Of a stretch of DNA of 64,000 nucleotides, positions 33,695 through 45,633 are shown one piece after another; within the stretch, counting starts at the first letter, position 1; each line of letters begins with the position of its first letter. Made by a program: the position numbers and the translations under genes. Source of the stretch: Malania oleifera. Its lineage: Eukaryota; Streptophyta; Magnoliopsida; Santalales; Ximeniaceae. The notes under the pieces are model-generated. The model was not told the DNA's origin, did not search any database, and saw only the letters and a program-made list of their open reading frames with translations. Location of the stretch: NCBI RefSeq assembly GCF_029873635.1, contig NC_080420.1:54769457-54833456 (forward strand). The letters run 5' to 3'.

Positions 33695-33906
33695 TGAAAT
33701 CATTCATGATCCAATGCAAAGAGAGAGATGAAAGCATTCATGATCCAATGCAAAGGGAGAGAGGGTTGTCGTACAAGAGGCCAAAGTATACCTTTGCCTT
33801 TTTGCATTTTATATATAGATAAAATACAATTAAATAAACTTAACTCTAATAATGATAGAAAAACTAAATGCATAAAGCAAAGGTATACTTTGGCCTCTTG
33901 TGCGGC

Positions 33907-33982
<76 letters not shown>

Positions 33983-34045
33983 ATTGGGTCATGAATGCTT
34001 TCTTCTCTCTGTTTGTATTGGATCATGAATGCTTCTGAAAAAAGA
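33695..34045. repeat. Long inverted repeat (hairpin) next to the direct repeats
   Basis: Left arm 33695-33815 (GAAAGCATTCATGATCCAATG, (GA)n, GTTGTCGTACAAGAGGCCAA, AGTATACCTTTG). Right arm about 33875-34045 in reverse order (CAAAGGTATACTTTGGCCTC, then (CT)n, then CATGAATGCTTTC). The loop is about 60 bp. A tRNA-primer-like TTTGATACCA lies just left, at 33684-33693. A plus-strand frame at 33418-33822 crosses it but has no recognisable domain. Confidence 0.75.
33909..33980. repeat. (CT)n microsatellite
   Basis: About 36 dinucleotide units, forming part of the right hairpin arm. Confidence 0.95.
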
Positions 34046-34367
34046 AACTTACTCAAAGAAACTAACTCTATTTTCAGTGGGATCCACTTTTCATGGGATT
34101 GTTGGAGGCCGATTATTTGATTTTTTACTTTTATATCCTCAATAGATAATTTATTTAGTAAACGAAATAAATATTTATAAGAAGTTAAAATGGGGATTTA
34201 GAAAGATGACACTAAAGGGGGAATATCCTTTATAGCCGTATAGAAGATGTCATAAGTAAACTATCACATTAATGAAATATCTTGATTAAATTAAAATCCA
34301 TCATATTTTTAAACAAATTTCTAATTATAGGTTAATATCATGATTAGTTGAAGGAGCATCAAAAACC
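33985..34367 (+). repeat. Copy 2 of the 0.37-kb direct repeat
   Basis: Colinear with 33013-33383, with an extra ACTCAAAGAAACTA and a few other small differences. Confidence 0.85.
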
Positions 34368-34370
34368 TAA

Positions 34371-34766
34371 TTCGCCTCATCTACAAGGTCTTATAATTTT
34401 TTTATTCTATAGAAGTCTCATTTATCATATCACATTGATAAAAAACAAAGGAAGCATTGAGAACACCATTAACCAACTCAAAATTTAGTCCTCTACTCCT
34501 CTTGCGCGAGCATTCCGCCCTTCACTAGCAAAAGTAGAAAACTCAAAACGTATTGATGGGAATGGAAGAGAACAAACATCATCATGAGTCTAAAACTCAT
34601 CCAGTAAAAAATTATTATTTTCTTCCTACAAATTCTCAAATTATTATCCAGAGACTGAGGGCGAGAGAGAGATACCTGAAGGATTTCAATGGATTGTTGA
34701 GCTACGATCTTCTTCATTTATATACAATGGCAAACAGCCAGAGTGAGCTGCATGAAGATGGGGTAG
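34371..34766. other. No gene recognised
   Basis: Short open frames occur on both strands but none resembles a known protein. It borders the truncated end of the next copia element. Confidence 0.4.
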
Positions 34767-36800
34767 CTAAGGCGTATCCATGAACTGAGTAAGCACTTGA
34801 ACTAAGAAAGCAATATTAGGTCTTGTGATGCCAAGAAAACCAGTGTCTTGTAAAATGTCCAAAACATATTTTCTCTGACAAAGAAAAAATCCTTTAGAGG
34901 AACGAGCTACTTCAAGGCCTAAGAAATATCTTAAACATCCAAGGTCTTTAATTTTGAAAGCTGAATGGAGAAATTGTTTAATGTCATTGATGGATGATAT
35001 ACAGGAACTTGTAAGAATAATATCATCAACGTATACCAAAAGAACTGTGAAAACTATAGTAGATTTCTGAATAAAAATACATGAATCAAATTTTGACTGA
35101 TGAAAGCCATAATCAATTAAAGTCGTAGCAAGCTTGGAAATCCATTGTCTGGATGCTTGCTTTAAACCGTAAAGGCTTTTATGAAGTCAGCAAACCAAAT
35201 CATTATTCCCTTGAATTCAATAACCAGGTGGTAATTTCATGTAAACCTCTTCAGATAAATCACCATGGAGGAATACATTATTCACATCAAGCTGATAAAC
35301 AAACCAATTTCTAGATGCAGCAACAACTAGCAAGCAACTTATGGAAACCATTTTAGCAACCGGCGAAAAAGTTTCAAAATAATCAATGCCTTCTGTTTGA
35401 TTGTAGCCTTAGGCTACTAACCGAGCCTTAAATTGCTCAATAGAACCATCTGAATTAAATTTTATACGATAAACCCATTTGCAACCAATAGGTTTGTGAC
35501 CAGGGGGCAAAGAAGTAATGGACCAAGTTTTGTTGTCCTCAAGTGCATGTATTTCAGCATTCATATCATCACGCTATTCAAGAATCTTGACAGCTTGATG
35601 ATAATATTTAGGTTCAGATTGAACAGAGACATTTAATGCAAAAGAACGATAAGTTAGAGAAAGATGAATATATGATAAAATAGAAGATAAAGGATGGGGA
35701 TTACCTGAGGACTGCTGAAGAGAGCTGTGAGAAGAAGAAAGGACTGAGTTAAAATTTTTGGCCAGAGAACAATGATAGTCATGAAGATAAGAAGGTGGGT
35801 GTCGTGGTCGTGTTGAATGTCGTAGTGGAACTGAAATGGGGTTAGATATAGTGGAAGATGGGAGTAAAATGTTCGATGAAAATGGAATATTTGATAAAAA
35901 ATTAGAATCATTAAGAGCAACATCTGTTGGTTGAATGGGCAAAACAGTATTAGAAGTCAATGGTTTTGTAAGAAAATTAGATGGTAAAGAAGCAAAAGGA
36001 AAAATATGTTCATGAAAATTGACATCTGGAGAAACAAAAATTTGATGAGTTTGTAAATCAAATAATTTGTAACCTTTGATGCCAAAAGGATAACCAAGAA
36101 GAATACAACGACGAGAATGAGCTTCAAATTTATGACGATTGAAAGGAAGGGAAGAAGCAAAACAAAGTGCACCAATAACTCTCATGTGAGAATATGAAGG
36201 AGGTTTATCAAATAGAATCTCATAAGGAGTTTTGTTTGATAAAAAAGGAGTAGGGGTGCAATTTATGATATATGCAGTAGCTAAAACACAATCAGACCAG
36301 AAAACTAATGGTAAATGTGCTTGAAAACGAATTGCTCTTGCAACATTGAGCAGATGTTGATGTTTTCTTTCCACAACTGAGTTTTGTTGAGGAGTAGCAA
36401 TGCAGGATTTTTGATGAATGATGCCATTTAAACGATAAAATTTAGACATATTGAATTCAGGACCATTATCAGTTCGTATAATTTTAACAATAGCCTAAAA
36501 TTGATTTTTGATTAAAGCAAAGAAAGAATGAAGTAGCATGCGAGTTTCAGATTTGCACTTCATGAGATAAATCCATGTACACCTAGAATGATCATCAACA
36601 ATAGATAGGAAATAACGAAAACTTTGTAAAGAAGGAATTGCAAAAGGACCCCAAATATTTGCGTGAATCAATTGAAAATTAAAAGTTGATACATATTGAC
36701 TATGTTGAAATGGTAATCTGTGTTGCTTTGCAAGGGGACAAATATTACAAGTTTGATGATTATTTGAAGGAGAAAGTGAAATATAATTGCTCAACATGTG
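34767..36800 (-). pseudogene. copia pol remnant (integrase and part of RT)
   Basis: Integrase N-terminal part at 36495-36797 (CNICPLAKQHRLPFQHSQYV, HANIWGPF). Integrase core and C-terminal part at 35574-36449 (QNSVVERKHQHLLNVARAI, GCILLGYPFGIKGYKLF-type region). RT at 34767-35573, with stops, ending in MVYVDDIILTSS and KDLGCLRYFLGLEVARSS. It stops abruptly at the truncation point. Confidence 0.85.
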
Positions 36801-37016
36801 TAAACGATTATGAGAGAGATGTCCTAGTTGTTGATGCCAAAAATCAAACGACTGGTGTACATTATTTGAAAAAGAAGAATTAACAACAATTGTAGTAGAA
36901 TAACTTCCAGTTGAGAAAGGAAGCAGATAATAAAGACCATTAAGCAGTCGGCTCGGTCCAATTGTCTTCCACAGCCGCAGGTCCTGAATATAGTAGAAGG
37001 AAGAAGAGAAAATTAG

Positions 37017-38347
37017 TCAACAAGATGAGGTTGATGATAATTTGCTAGCAGAAATAAGATTGAAATTGAAAGAAGGGATGCAAAGAACATCATGTAAAAT
37101 TAAGGATGATGATAAAGTAACAGTTCCTATATAAGTTACAAACACACGAGTACCATTTGGTAGATTGACAAAAGATTGAATCGAAGAAGTGATGGTAGTT
37201 AAGAAACAAATATCACTAACCATATGGTTAGTTGCACTTGTGTTTATGATCCAGGGAGTAGGGGAAGATAAAGAAGAAGAACAATTGAAAGATATACCTG
37301 TCATACACATTGAAGTTAAAGAACTACCAGTAGGAACAGATGATGCAACCAAAGTTGAGGATGAAGCAGGTGAAGGTTGAAGAAGAGCCAACAATTGATT
37401 GCATTGTTCTTGAGTAAAAGGCAATGCAGGAACCTCTAAAATGGCTTGATTTGCAGAAGGATTGCCTCTTTTTGATTTAGTAAATTTAAAACCTGGTGGG
37501 AAACCATGAATCTTGTAGCATTTGTGAATAGTATGGCCTGAAATTCCACAATGAGAACATATAGGCCTGTCCTTCTTGAAAGATTTTGAATTAACGGATG
37601 ATGGTGAAGTAGTTGTAGCCATGGCAGCAGAATAAAAAATTGGAGTAGAAGCTACTATAAGTTGATGTTGACCTTCATCTTGAAGAAGAAGAGAAAATGC
37701 TTTGTTAATGGTAGGAAGAGGATCCATCATTAATAATTGCCCTCTTATGGTTGAAAATGAATCATTTAATCTCATAAGAAATTGAATTGTGTAATCAAAT
37801 TGTTCACGATCAAATATTTGCTGAAGTGCCCCGCAGGAACATAATGGTGAACAAGAACAATGAGGAGCTGGACGATAAGTTTGAAGCTCATCCCAAAGTG
37901 TTTTAGATGGCTGTAATATTGAGTGATTGATAATTGGCCTTGAGAAAGATCTGATATCGATTTCTTTAATTGACAGACACGTGGAGCACTGCTTCTTGAA
38001 AACCTTTGTTGCAGATCTAGCCATATGCTTCTTGCATTGTCAGAGGACAAGACACTAGAGATAATGTCTTTTGATAATGAATTTGTAATCCATGCGACAA
38101 CCATTGAGTTGCATCGTCCCCAAACAGATCGAAGAGGATGATCTGATTGTGGAAGAGAGCCATCAATGAATGAAAGTTTATTTTTAGCATGAAGGGAAGT
38201 GATCATGGAATGACTCCAAGTATGATAATTTGTTTCAGTGAGAGGTGTAGTAACAAGAGTAATGCCCGGATTATCCCCATGATGCAAGAAATAAGGATTA
38301 GTAAAATTATCAACTCTGGATGAATTAGAGATAGATGAAGATGCCAT
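37017..38347 (-). pseudogene. copia gag and protease start
   Basis: Gag begins MASSSISNSSRVDNFTNPYF at 38345-38347 with the gag-like core (TETNYHTWSHSMITSLHAKN, WLDLQQRFSRSSAPRV). A frameshift near 37900 moves it to the second frame (37017-38024). This frame carries a zinc knuckle CSHCGISGHTIHKC and then the protease region WIINTSATNHM, in which the catalytic Asp of the usual DSGA motif is missing. Confidence 0.85.
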
Positions 38348-38419
38348 GGAAGTTGCAGGAGAGCTTTGAGAAAAAAAAAAAGGAGAATGAGGAAGAAATT
38401 TAGAAATGCTCTCATACCA

Positions 38420-38654
38420 TGTTAAAACGAATAAAATATATCATTTTATTCATCTGTCAAAATACTTGCACAATGCCTTTTATACACATTATATTAACAA
38501 ATTTTTACAACTGAAGAATATAATATATAATCGAAATATTATCTGTAACTGATATGCTGCTGCTGTGTAAGGAACTGAAGTCCAGAACTACTAATCTGGT
38601 AAGCTGCTGCTGCTGTGTAACTACTTAACTGAAAACCAAGACTGCTAATAATGC
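38420..38654 (-). repeat. 5' LTR of the truncated copia element
   Basis: Starts TGTTAAAACGAATAAAAT directly after the primer site. A TATA box GTGTATAAAAGG lies on the minus strand at 38476-38488. CAGCAGCAG-type words repeat at 38550-38625. The outer end cannot be fixed because the partner LTR is missing; the most distant sensible TG (minus strand) is TGAGCATT at 38650-38657. Confidence 0.65.
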
Positions 38655-41600
38655 TCATTGCTCAGATTGAAATATAATCTCAAGCTGCCTCCTCACCTCA
38701 CTCATCGACGGCCGCCTCTCGGGATCCCAAGAAGTACAACACACTGCGAGCCGCAGAAGCATAACCATCTGCTCCTCACAGTCCCACCGGTCCCCATGAA
38801 GCTCAGGGTCCAAGACACCCACGCCCCACTCCTGTTCGCCCACAGACTCCACCAATTTCCCCGGGCCATCTCCTCCCTCGGCCGGCGTCTTCCCCGTCAG
38901 CAGTTCGAAAAGCAGGACGCCGAAGCTGTAAACATCGGCTTTCTGCAGGGGAACTCCGAGAGCTCCGTTGATGAGCTCTGGAGCACGGTAGGCGAGGCAG
39001 CGGGGACGAGAGTCGTCGGGGGAGGCCAGTTGGGATATAGCGTAGTCGGAGAGACGGGCGCCGTCGCACTCGATGAGTAGAACGTTGGATGACTTGACGT
39101 TGCCGTGGGACAAGCCTTGCGCGTGCAGATGTTCAATGCCCTTGGCTGTCCCTGTTGCTATGCTGCTCCTTACTTCCCAGCTCAGGTGAACCCTCTCTGC
39201 TTTTGCCGTTCCTGTTTCAAGGTAAATTAAAGAAGGGACGACAATTGTGATTGATGCTTTATTGTGCTCAATTTACTTTTTTACTATTTATGCATGTGTT
39301 CAGTGATTTTGTAGGATGCCGGAAGAGGACTATTGCGCCGGCACGAACCATACACTGAGGCACACCATTTATCAGCTTTCCTCAAACCCAAACTCAATGT
39401 TTTCCCAAAAAAAAAATTGAGGAAATAAGAAATTATAGATATATTTTAAATTTTTTAAATTAAAATTATTTTGTTACATTATTATGTTATGCTTGAGTAC
39501 ACAGGTAACAAAAATGGGACACAAGAAATTTTTGAAAGCCATCCACACAGGCCCTTTGATATTACTCTCTAAAATTATAAGAACAAAACATAGAAATGAA
39601 AACTGAAAACTAAAAACTAAAAACTAAAAACTAAAAGCTTATTTAGTTAATATTTGTAAAATTATAACTAATTAAAAATTTGATTGAACAAATGCCCATT
39701 TTTGTTCTTTAACCAAATGACAAAAAAGAAAAAAAAAAAACTATTAAAATAATAAAAGTAAAAATTATTATAATTATTCTTCTTAGTTATTAGTTTTTAA
39801 AACTTACATTCTGGCACAACAAGAACATCTTATTATACATGTCAATTAAAAAATAGTAAGAAAAGTTAATGAATTTTATTTTTAGAGAAGAATTATAAAT
39901 TTATAGACATTTATATTTTATCTATATTTTAAATTTACGTTGTCACTTAATTTTAATTTTATTTAAATATTATGTAAAAAATAAATTATTTAATTAAAAA
40001 AAGTTAATTTCGAATATTGAAGTATCCTAATGGCAAGTTTATTGAAACAACTAAAAAACATATACAAAAACTTATTTGCAATTTGAAAGTTGATGACAAA
40101 AACAAAAAAGAAACATGTTGTCATAATCTATTTTTTCACCATATAGAAACAAAAACAAAAATAAAAATGATACTAAGCAACCTATAGATGTTTTTTTTTT
40201 TTTCTAGAAAGAAATAGAATTAATGAGTAATAAATCACTTTGTTTTCCCACTTATTCAAAGCTGGCTTTTATGATGCTCAATGAATTTGGTAGAAGTTGC
40301 AAAGTGAGGGACAATATGATGTATGTGAGTCAAACATTCTCGCAAGGTACTCTCTCTTTAATTCAACTCAATTTGACTATACTCAAATTTGAGCTTCTTG
40401 AATAGTTTTTGTAAGTCAAATTCAAGTTTCTTAATAGCACTCACGAGCTTAAGCACCAAGCTTATGCAATTTTATTGTTTTTATACAAGTCATATAATAT
40501 ATAAACAACAAACAACAACAATAAAACCAATCCTTAAGCCTCACTAGGTGGGGTTGGTTATATAAATTCTTTTCTACCAATTTATGTGATCAGGAACCAT
40601 TTATTTTTACAAATTTAGAGTTATTAAATTCTTCTTCACTATCTCATTTTAAGTTATTTTAAGTCTACTCCTACCCCTTCTACTGACCGGCTCACAGTAA
40701 CTAACTCACTCTTCTTCACTGGCGCACTATGTGGACTACGTTGCAAGTGTCCAAACCATCTAAGTCATCTCTCCCTTATCTTCTTCTATAGGAGCTACAC
40801 CTAACTTATCGCAATTATGTTTATTCCTTAATTTATCTTTCAGTGTTATACCACTCATCCATCTAAGCATTCTCATCTCTACAACTTTTACTTTTTGGAT
40901 ATTTTATTTCTTCATCACCCAACATTCTGATCCATATAACATAATTAGTCTTATAGCCGTCTTATAAAACTTTCCTTTCAATTTTAAGGGAATTCTACGA
41001 TCACAAAGTACACTTGAAGCACTTCTCCATTTTACTCGACTTGTTTTAACTCTATGCATTACATCATCTTCAATTTCTCCTTCAGCTTGCATAATAAATC
41101 CAAGGTATCGAAATTTGCAAGCAAATGCTATTTATTTCTTCATCATCAAGTTTAATTTTATCTCAAATATTCCTCCTACCATTACTGAAATTACATTTCA
41201 TATATTCTATCCTATCTCTACTTATCCTAAAGTCTCTAGATTCTAAATCTTCTCTCCATAATTCTAATTCAATCTCTACTTCGCCCCTAGTTTCATCAAT
41301 TAATACAATATCAACTACAAACAATATACACCATGGAACCTCATTTTGAATGCTCTTAGTCAGCTAGTCCGTCACTAAAGTAAAAAGATAAGAGCTCAAA
41401 GTAGATCCTTGATGTACACCTGTGGTGATTGGAACTTCTCTAGTTTCTCCATCTTTAGTCCTTACACTAGTCATTACTCCATCATACAAATCCTTAATAG
41501 CATCAATATACTTACTACATACACTTTTTTTTTTTTCATTCTAAAATCCACCATAAGACTTCCGTAAGTACCCTATCACATGCTTTCTCTAAATCAATAA

Positions 41601-44600
41601 ATACCATATGCAAGCCCCTCTTCTTTTCCCTAAAATTTTGCATTAATCTTCTTAAAGATATATAGTTTCTGTAGTAGATCTCTGAAATATAAAATCAAAT
41701 TGATTTTCTAAGACCTTTGTTTCTAACCTTAATCTTTATTCAACTACCCTTTTCCACAGTTTCATTGTATAACTCATACGTTTAATTCCACGATAGTTAT
41801 TACAATTTTGAATCTCCTTTATTTTTGTATATAGGTATTAGAGTGCTTCTTCTCCATTGATCATCTAGCATTTTCTTAGTTTTTATAATTAAGTTAAATA
41901 AATTAGTTAACCATATAATTTCGTTATCACCTAACAATTTCCAAACTTCAATTTGGATGTTATCTGATCCTATAACTTTTTCACTTTTCATTATTTTAGT
42001 GCAAACTTAACTTCGTTAACTCTAATTTTACAAATAAATCTCATATTTTTAGTTTTTTTTTTCTCATTTGTCATTTCTAAGTTCAAGTCTTCTATTTGAT
42101 TTTCATTAAAGAATTTATTAAAGTAACTTTGTCATATTTATTTTATGTCTTCGTCTTAAATCAAGACAATATCATCATCACTTTTTATACATTTTTATAT
42201 TTCCTAAGTCCTTACTCTTCCTTTCTCTATCTTTAGCAACTTTAAATATATCTCTTTCCCTTTTTTTTGTATCTAATCAACCATAAAAACTATTAAATGA
42301 TCCGTGTTTAGTTTCACTAACGACCCCTTTGCATTTTTCTCGCCTCTTTATACTTTTCAAAGTTATCTATATTTTTACATTTTTACCATGTTTTATACCA
42401 AATTCTTTTTGTCTTTACGACTTTTTAGACATCCTTATCCCACCATCAACTTTATTTACTATTCAAGAATCTTCCCCTATTCATCTAAAATCACTTCTGC
42501 TATCTTTTTAATAGAATTAGTCAATCTACTCCAAAGAGTATTTGTATTTATCGCATCCTCTATAGTCCAATCCCCATCTTTGATCATTTTTTCTTTAAAT
42601 TTTATTTTATTTTCACCCTTTAGGTTCCACCACCTAGTTCTTTCACACTGATTTATTTTATCATTTTTTTTTTCCGTTTTTTAATACATATATCTAACAC
42701 TAAGACTCGATATATGTTGTGTGGATAGACTTTCATGTAAAATAACTTTACAATCTTTGCATGATAAAACAATCCACCCTCCTAGTTAAAAAGGAATATA
42801 TTTGACATCTATTTTGTCCACTTTTAAAGGTTATTAAGTGTTATTTTTTCTTTTCTTAAAGCAAGTATTCATTATAATAAAATCATATGACATGGCAAAA
42901 TCTAAGAGCATCTTTCCAGACTCATTTTTGTGTTCATATCCTTGTCCTCTATGTATCCTCTCATAACCTTTATTATACCTTCCAACGTATCCATTCAGAT
43001 ATTTTCCTATAAATATTTTTTAAAGCCCCTAGTATGTCTTGTAGTATAATACTATCCATATCTTTTCAAAATTATCTCTTAAGATTTTTCTGCCAAGCCT
43101 ACTTAGGAACATAAACACTAATAATATTTATTATCTCTTGACCTAATACCATCTTACTTTTTATAATTCTAACGCCTACTCTGTTTACATCAACAGAATT
43201 AAAGGTACAATTAGCATAAACATGAACCTACACCCAAAATAATAATAAATAAATAAACAAATAAAAGAGCCTAAACATGGAAGTTGCAAAATTTGGAAGA
43301 AGAAGAGTAAAATACAGAATATTATCAAGCTCTATGTCGAGTTATTGCAGCAAATTGACATGCAAATAGGAAATCTTGAACCCTAAAAAATAATTTTATA
43401 AAAAAAAAACAATTGAAGGAATAAAGTAAAATGAAAGGGCTCACCATGCAGAAGTGCAGAGAGGCTTCCCATAGGGGCGAAATCACTGACAAAAAGCTGC
43501 TCACCCTTACCATAAAAGTATGCTCTGACGGGCAACAAATTCACATGAACCATATTTCCCAACTCCTCCACCCTCTCTTTGAATTCCCTCTCTGGAACAC
43601 ACACATTTCTCAACCTCTTCACGGCCACCTCTCCCCTTCCCTCTAATTCCACCTTATAACTCGTCCCATATGTTCCCCTCCCCAAAAGCTCTGCCGAACT
43701 CTTCAACAATTCCTCAATACCAAATGCCCCTCCGCTATCTCCTAGAAACTTCAACTCTTTATCCTCGCCACGTCCCGCGGCGCACACCGTCCCCCGCCGC
43801 TCACCGGAACCGCCGTTTTCTCTGCCTGCGTTAGCCCTGTTCTCCATCCGAATTTCAGCTTCCGATTGATTTATTGCCGCCGACACCGCCTTCCCATTTC
43901 TCATTTTTAGACACAGAATTAGAGCAATTACAAGAACAGAGACCACCGAGCCGGTCGCAATTCCGGCGATGGCGAACCCGGAAAGCTTGTTTCCGCCGCC
44001 GGGGCAAGATTGGAGGGGAAATCCACAGAGTGGGTTTCCAATGAAGGCGTCTGCGGGGAAGTTCTGAAGGCTTCTGGGGATAGAACCATTCAGGCCATTG
44101 TGCGAAACATTGAAGTTCTGTAACGGGGGAAGATCCGGAATTGATCCAGTGAGTCGGTTCCTTGCTAAATTAAGAGTTTTCAACCGAGGAAGATTGTTAA
44201 ACTCCGACGGAATCTCAGCGGAGAAGCTGTTTCCGGCGAGGTCAAGGCTAACAAGTCTGCTCAAGCGGAATAAGAAGGTCGGGAGCTCACCGGAAAATCG
44301 ATTGGTCTGCAAATTAAGAACGCGTAACTGAAGGCAGGAGCCTAAATCGGGCGGGAGTTGGCCGGAGAGGGAATTCCGGCGGAGGCTGAGCCTGCGTAGG
44401 TGGGTGAGGTTTCCGAGGGTGTTAGGCGGGAGGTCGCCGGCCAGGCCATCGCCGGGGAGGCGTACTTCGGTCACGCGACCGTCGGCGCAAAGGATGCCCC
44501 GCCAGGAACACGGATCGGATCGGGCCGGGTCCCATAGGCGGGTTTCGCCGCCAACGGCTTCCCGGAGGCTGAGAAGGGCAGCCCTGTCGGCGTCGAGGTC

Positions 44601-44684
44601 TGGTGTGGCGGCTGGGAAGAGGAGGAAGACGACGACGACGACTGTAGTGAAGGGAAGGTGAAAGGGTCGATGGGGAGGAACCAT
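38655..44684 (-). CDS. LRR receptor-like kinase, probable pseudokinase (RLK902/RKL1-like), two exons
   Basis: Exon 1 is 43445-44684 and exon 2 is 38655-39211 (minus strand). The donor is CATG/GTGAGC and the acceptor GAAACAG/GAACGG; together they give 598 codons plus TGA. The Met at 44682-44684 is preferred because a hydrophobic signal peptide follows (residues 1-28). Then come an LRR N-terminal cap (30-66, SDPCSW motif), about five LRRs (70-205), a transmembrane helix (236-258), a juxtamembrane region, a glycine loop LGRGTYGTSYK (334-344), the VAVK lysine at 356 and a kinase fold to 590. HRD is replaced by HGN (449-451) and DFG by SDY (468-470), as in the inactive LRR-III class, so catalysis is unlikely. 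Expected site is the plasma membrane, for extracellular signal perception. Flanked by copia elements at both ends. Confidence 0.9.
39212..40504 (-). other. 3' part of the RLK intron
   Basis: AT-rich intron sequence, including an (AAAAACT)n run at about 39600-39640. No open frame of note. The region 39470-39850 has AT-rich short repeats but no clean transposon ends. Confidence 0.6.
40505..43215 (-). mobile_element. RTE-type LINE inside the RLK intron
   Basis: On the minus strand an apurinic endonuclease remnant lies near 42850-43010 (NKGYERIHRGQGYEHKNE). RT pieces are at 41800-41991 (SDNIQIEVWKLLGDNEIIWL, STLIPIYKNKGD), about 41330-41450 (GVHQGS...) and 40904-41092 (VLCDRRIPLKLKGKFYKTAI RLIMLYGSECW). 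These are typical of plant RTE-clade non-LTR elements. The 3' end is CCACCTAGTGAGGCTTAAGG followed by a TTGTTGTTTG tail (40505-40555), the usual RTE ending. Stops throughout mean it is inactive. Orientation is the same as the host gene. Confidence 0.85.
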
Positions 44685-44731
44685 TTGTGGTGTGTGTGGG
44701 AAAGTTGAATTTGAAGGGAAGCCGTATGGAC

Positions 44732-44791
44732 TTTGTATGGTTTTTTCTATTGACTTCAATATTTGTATGGTTTTCTCTATTGACTTCAATA
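44732..44791 (-). repeat. 30-bp tandem duplication just upstream of the RLK start
   Basis: TTTGTATGGTTTTTTCTATTGACTTCAATA occurs twice with one difference (44732-44761, 44762-44791), about 50 bp 5' of the chosen ATG. Because 30 is a multiple of three it keeps an upstream Met at 44811-44813 in frame, giving a possible 43-residue extension. I judge that extension untranslated. Confidence 0.9.
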
Positions 44792-44869
44792 ATTCTTTGG
44801 ACGAACCATTCAACTCATAGCCATGGAAATGTCAATCTATCTCTCCCTATTATTTGGTTGAATCCTTTT

Positions 44870-45087
44870 TGTTAACGGGTATTAGGCTTTGGGTTGAAGT
44901 CCAACCCTTATTTACTTATACTACACTCTTATTAATTGTACTATACTTGTACTGTACTTCTATTATACTACACTTGTACTGTATTTTTATTTACTTGTAC
45001 AGCACTCCATGCCTCATATATAAATAGACACCAATGTATACTCTTTTAGATAAGAAATATAATAATACTTGTTCAATATTTCTAATA
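44870..45087 (+). repeat. 5' LTR of copia 44870-62162
   Basis: TGTTAACGGGTATTAGG...ATTTCTAATA; the terminal CA has become TA. Contains CATATATAAATAG (TATA box) near 45015-45027 and tandem TACACTTGTACT words. Its start is only 185 bp from the RLK start codon. Confidence 0.9.
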
Positions 45088-45633
45088 TGGTATTAGAGTC
45101 ATTACTCTGACCTTTTCTTAATAGTCTTGTTTTCTTGGTGTTGTTCCTTTCCTATCATGCTTCCGCTGTCGTCAAGGAACCACACCACAAACCACTGCAT
45201 CCTCTGTCGCCACCATGCTCATCACTTCGATCAAGCTTCTGTAGGTACCATCAAGATCGTCGTTCGCTGATCTACTCATCGATGGAAACCAGGACATCAT
45301 CGGAGCACGCATGCGCTCGCATGCGTCGCCGCCATACTCTACTTCAGAGTCTATGTGCCTCACGCGCCAATCACCTGTTGCCTACACTCGCTCCACGCAC
45401 TTGTTTCATCCTGCCATGTCAGCCCTAGCCGACGTCATCATGCCACGTTAGCTTGCCACATCAGCCTACCATGTCAACACGTTATGTCAGAATTGTTGAC
45501 TGATGGCTGTTAACCAAACCGTTGACTGTTTGACTTTCCCAAGATTGACTTTTTTTCAGGCTAGGTTCTCCTTACCCAATTTTTTTGCGTAGATTTCATT
45601 TTTGTAGCCTATTTTTGCATATTGTGTCTCTAA

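Larger units (their letters stand above)
34767..38654 (-). mobile_element. Ty1/copia element truncated at its 3' end, 5' LTR against the RLK stop codon
   Basis: The 5' LTR starts at 38420 (TGTTAAAACG) next to the primer-site complement GCTCTCATACCA (38408-38419). Leftwards follow gag, protease, integrase and part of RT. The sequence breaks off at 34767, within RT after the YVDD region; RNase H and the 3' LTR are absent. It is oriented like the adjacent receptor kinase gene. The outer LTR edge lies at or within a few bases of the kinase stop codon at 38655-38657. Confidence 0.8.

Noticed and set aside
33418-33822. 134-residue plus-strand frame
   Set aside because: It runs through purine-rich repeats and a hairpin arm, has no recognisable domain and is interrupted by repeat boundaries.
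38658-39136. Other long frames overlapping the kinase C-terminal exon
   Set aside because: The GC-rich exon leaves several frames open; only the minus-strand frame with APEL, DVYSFGVLL and RRPSM kinase motifs is real.
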